From Ferrovibrio sp. (GTDB taxonomy: Bacteria; Pseudomonadota; Alphaproteobacteria; Ferrovibrionales; Ferrovibrionaceae), in NCBI RefSeq assembly GCF_002796975.1, contig NZ_PEKV01000005.1, forward strand, positions 131,501-195,500: a stretch of 64,000 bases of DNA, in the 5' to 3' direction. The position numbers and the translations under genes were made by a program. The notes beneath the pieces are model-generated. The model made no database searches, had not been told where the DNA came from, and worked only from the letters and a program-made list of their open reading frames with translations. The stretch's first letter is position 1. Each line of letters starts with the position of its first letter. Below, piece after piece: positions 61,808-64,000 of this stretch.

Positions 61808-62671
61808 ATGACGGCGGCGCCGGTTCAGCGCCTGCAGCGCGCGAACGGCGCGCTCACCCTGCGTTTTGCCGCAGAGGACGGCGGTGGCGTCACGCGTCTG
61901 GCCGATCTCTACCAGTCCGATCCCTGCCGCGCTTTGCTGCCGTCGCCCGATCCGGGCGAGCCGATCACCGCCGTGCTGATCACCACCGCCGGCGGCCTCA
62001 CCGGTGGCGACCGGCTGAAGCTGTCGGTCGCGGTGGAGCAGGGCGCCACGGCACTCTGCACGCCGCAGGCCGCCGAGAAGATCTACCGTTCGCCCGACGA
62101 CAGTGCCGCCGCGCTCGATCTCACGCTCGATGTTGCGGCCGATGCCGCGCTGGAATGGCTGCCGCAGGAAATGATCCTGTTCGACGGTGCCCGGCTGGAG
62201 CGCCGCATTTCGGTCTCCCTGAAAGCCGACAGCCGCCTGCTGGCTGGCGACATCACGGTGTTTGGGCGTATCGCGCGCGGCGAACGCTTCGCCTCCGGCG
62301 GCTTGTTCGACCGCTGGCAGGTCCGGCGCGACGGTCGCCTGCTCTGGACCGATGCCACGCGTCTGGACGGCGACACGCTCGCCACGCTGGACCATCCCGC
62401 CGGCTTTGCCGGTGCGACGGCGCAGGCCGTGATCCTCTATCAGGGACCGGACGCCGCCGGTGCGCGCGACCGGCTACGAGCGCTGGAAGATCACGACGCG
62501 GGCTGCGCCGAGAACTCTACCTGGGGCGCCACGGTGATCGACGGCCTGCTGCTGGTACGCCTGCTGGATGCCGATGCCGCGCGGCTGCGCCGGCAGTTCG
62601 CGCGCCTGTGGTCGGCATTGCGGCCCGGCCTTGGTCTGCGGCCGATGATGCCGCGGCTCTGGAGGTTCTGA
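61808..62671 (+). CDS. ureD: Urease accessory protein UreD
   Basis: ATG 61808 (MTAAPVQRLQRANGALTL) follows GGAGGGTGGAGAG; a start further upstream is possible but less supported. The 287-residue protein shows UreD blocks: DPCRALLPSPDPGEPITAVLITTAGGLTGGDRLKLSVAVEQGATALCTPQAAEKIYRS, LEWLPQEMILFDGARLERRISVSL and a C-terminal GLRPMMPRLWRF. UreD scaffolds apourease for nickel loading. ureA, ureB, ureC, ureE, ureF and ureG are not in the window; the next gene is urea transport gene urtA. Confidence 0.94.
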   Translation: MTAAPVQRLQRANGALTLRFAAEDGGGVTRLADLYQSDPCRALLPSPDPGEPITAVLITTAGGLTGGDRLKLSVAVEQGATALCTPQAAEKIYRSPDDSAAALDLTLDVAADAALEWLPQEMILFDGARLERRISVSLKADSRLLAGDITVFGRIARGERFASGGLFDRWQVRRDGRLLWTDATRLDGDTLATLDHPAGFAGATAQAVILYQGPDAAGARDRLRALEDHDAGCAENSTWGATVIDGLLLVRLLDADAARLRRQFARLWSALRPGLGLRPMMPRLWRF

Positions 62672-62696
62672 CTCAATTTGAGTCATCTGGCCTTTG

Positions 62697-62724
62697 TATG
62701 GGCGTAAACCTCTGCCCATATTTT
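62697..62724 (+). terminator. Probable terminator after ureD
   Basis: Arms TATGGGC (62697-62703) and GCCCATA (62714-62720), 10-base loop, followed by TTTT. The stem is short, so termination may be partial. Confidence 0.5.
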
Positions 62725-62901
62725 ATGCGCTGCCGTTTTTTTAAGAGGTAGATGCCCAAATAAAGCGCAGCGGCCCGCCACGATTGTGTCTCGGCTCAAG
62801 TTTGAATTGTCCCGGTGGATAACCGCGGGGGTTGCCTTATTGCAGCGCGGAATCAGTGAATTACCTGCGCATAAGGGGCTTGTCGTGACGCCATGGTCCG
62901 C

Positions 62902-62918
62902 TTGGCACGCTCCTTGCC
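62902..62918 (+). promoter_or_regulatory. Sigma-54 promoter of urtA
   Basis: TTGGCACGCTCCTTGCC matches the -24/-12 consensus (TGGCACG-N4-TTGC) essentially perfectly; the GG (62904-62905) and GC (62916-62917) are 12 bases apart. It lies 59 bases before the urtA start. Nitrogen control through NtrC is the usual mode for this gene. Confidence 0.88.
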
Positions 62919-62976
62919 ATTCCTTTCCTGTCAGGCCGGCCTGGGGGGCTCGGCCCAAGCAGGAGAGGAAGTCTCA

Positions 62977-64000
62977 ATGACCAAGTTTATGCGGACGATG
63001 GCCGCGGCAGGCGCCATGCTGGGCGCAGTCGCCGTCGGCAGTGCGCCGGCCCTGGCGCAGGACACGATCAAGGTCGGCGTTCTGCACTCCCTGTCGGGCA
63101 CCATGGCGATTTCGGAGACCACCCTGAAGGACACCGTCCTGATGATGGTGGACGATGTGAACAAGAAGGGCGGCCTGCTCGGCAAGAAGCTTGAGGCGGT
63201 CGTGGTCGATCCGGCCTCCAACTGGCCGCTGTTCGCCGAAAAGGCGCGCGAGCTGATCTCGAAGGAAAAAGTCGCGGTCGTGTTCGGCTGCTGGACCTCG
63301 GTGAGCCGCAAGTCGGTGCTGCCGGTCTTCGAAGAACTCAACAGCATGCTGTTCTACCCCGTCCAGTATGAGGGCGAGGAAAGCTCGAAGAACGTGTTCT
63401 ACACCGGCGCCGCGCCGAACCAACAGGCCATTCCCGCCGTCGAATACCTGATGAGCAAGGAAGGCGGCGAAGTGAAGCGCTGGGTGCTGGCTGGCACCGA
63501 TTACGTCTATCCGCGCACCACCAACAAGATTCTGGAAGCCTTCCTGAAGTCCAAGGGCGTCAAGCAGGAAGACATCATGATCAGCTACACGCCGTTCGGT
63601 CATTCCGACTGGCAGACCATCGTGGCCGACATCAAGAAGTTCGGCTCGGCGGGCAAGAAGACCGCCGTGGTCTCGACCATCAACGGCGACGCCAATGTGC
63701 CGTTCTACAAGGAACTGGCGAATGCCGGCATCAAGGCCTCCGACATCCCGGTGGTCGCCTTCTCGGTCGGCGAAGAAGAACTCGCCGGCATCGACACCAA
63801 GAATCTGGTCGGCCATCTGGCCGCCTGGAACTACTTCCAGTCGGTGAAGAACCCCACCAACGATGCCTTCATCAAGCAGTGGAAGACCTTCATCAAGAAC
63901 GACAAGCGCGTCACCAACGATCCGATGGAAGCCACCTATATCGGCTTCAAGATGTGGGCCCAGGCTGTCGCGCAGGCCGGCAGCACCAACGTGGATGCCG
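62977..64000 (+). CDS. urtA: Urea ABC transporter substrate-binding protein UrtA, 5' part
   Basis: ATG 62977 follows GGAGAGGAAG; 341 codons are visible before the right edge of the window, out of about 410-430 normally. The signal peptide is residues 1-27 (MLGAVAVGSAPALAQ). Typical UrtA blocks are IKVGVLHSLSGTMAISETTLKDTVLMMVDDVNKKGGLLGKKLEAVVVDPASNWPLFAEKA, VFGCWTSVSRKSVLPVFEELNSMLFYPVQYEGEESSKNVFYTGAAPNQQAIPAVEYLM and FSVGEEELAGI. It binds urea in the periplasm. It is under a sigma-54 promoter; the permease and ATPase genes should follow outside the window. Confidence 0.96.
   Translation, partial: MTKFMRTMAAAGAMLGAVAVGSAPALAQDTIKVGVLHSLSGTMAISETTLKDTVLMMVDDVNKKGGLLGKKLEAVVVDPASNWPLFAEKARELISKEKVAVVFGCWTSVSRKSVLPVFEELNSMLFYPVQYEGEESSKNVFYTGAAPNQQAIPAVEYLMSKEGGEVKRWVLAGTDYVYPRTTNKILEAFLKSKGVKQEDIMISYTPFGHSDWQTIVADIKKFGSAGKKTAVVSTINGDANVPFYKELANAGIKASDIPVVAFSVGEEELAGIDTKNLVGHLAAWNYFQSVKNPTNDAFIKQWKTFIKNDKRVTNDPMEATYIGFKMWAQAVAQAGSTNVDA

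Larger units (their letters stand above)
62672..62976. promoter_or_regulatory. Regulatory gap between ureD and urtA
   Basis: This 305-base gap has no supported gene. It contains a 13-base palindrome ACTCAATTTGAGT (62671-62683), a probable terminator hairpin TATGGGC/GCCCATA (62697-62720) followed by TTTT, and the sigma-54 promoter at 62902-62918. I did not find a clear NtrC site. Confidence 0.65.

Noticed and set aside
62700..62900. NtrC binding sites upstream of the sigma-54 promoter
   Set aside because: No TGCACCA/TGGTGCA-type palindrome could be found, though distant or degenerate sites are possible.
1..64000. tRNA, rRNA, CRISPR arrays, insertion sequences or phage genes
   Set aside because: None could be supported anywhere in the window by sequence features.

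Overview
The window is GC-rich chromosomal DNA (low-to-mid 60s percent GC by eye), almost fully coding, with many 4-base ATGA start/stop overlaps. Its gene families point to an alphaproteobacterium, most likely Rhodospirillales-like: an NdvA-type glucan exporter, TAXI-, Dct- and Tct-type solute transporters, a BKACE enzyme, urea uptake genes, and intergenic palindromes with a CCCGGGCTTGACCCGGG core. This assignment is inference, because no rRNA or other marker gene is present. I found no tRNA, rRNA, CRISPR array, transposase or phage gene.

Layout. (1) 1-5049: surface polysaccharide genes: a capsule-type protein cut by the left edge, an AsnB-like amidotransferase and a protein made of two fused glycosyltransferases. 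(2) 5065-12105: rimO, a NusG/RfaH-like factor coupled to an EPS-type winged-helix regulator, an amidase, an NdvA-like ABC exporter and a glycosyltransferase. (3) 12112-15315: a small probable membrane protein, a non-coding stretch with helically phased TTAT repeats, and an isolated hutC-hutU pair with a palindromic operator. (4) 15384-21305: a glycosyltransferase and a CDP-sugar pathway (rfbF, rfbG, C-methyltransferase, epimerase homologue, acetyltransferase, SDR reductase), probably making a branched 6-deoxysugar. (5) 21353-31099: an oligopeptide-type ABC transporter with an amidase, divergent from an M81 peptidase and a gamma-glutamyltransferase. (6) 31193-36209: a VUT-family transporter, queC, and a TAXI-TRAP transporter overlapping queC. 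(7) 36509-42012: a LysR regulator, a DadA-like oxidase, and an RpiR regulator / aminotransferase / BKACE operon. (8) 42181-50348: a LysR regulator and a 5-oxoprolinase (PxpABC) operon with a YcsI-like protein, a DctPQM TRAP transporter and a DUF2848 protein. (9) 50444-52066: an inverse-autotransporter-like outer-membrane protein. (10) 52139-61595: a TetR regulator, a TctCBA transporter and a five-gene operon that looks like an undescribed acid-sugar or cyclitol pathway. (11) 61808-64000: ureD and urtA, the latter behind a sigma-54 promoter and cut by the right edge.

How the genes fit together. The left third builds and exports surface carbohydrate. The rest is mainly paired uptake and catabolism: each transporter sits beside enzymes and often its own regulator. 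Two regulator circuits can be read directly from matching palindromes. CCGATAAGAAnnnCTTATAG lies before the second LysR gene and before the 5-oxoprolinase operon. GTAACTGACnnGTTAC lies before tctC and before the acid-sugar operon. In three transporter operons a strong hairpin lies between the binding-protein gene and the permease genes, which would favour excess binding protein.
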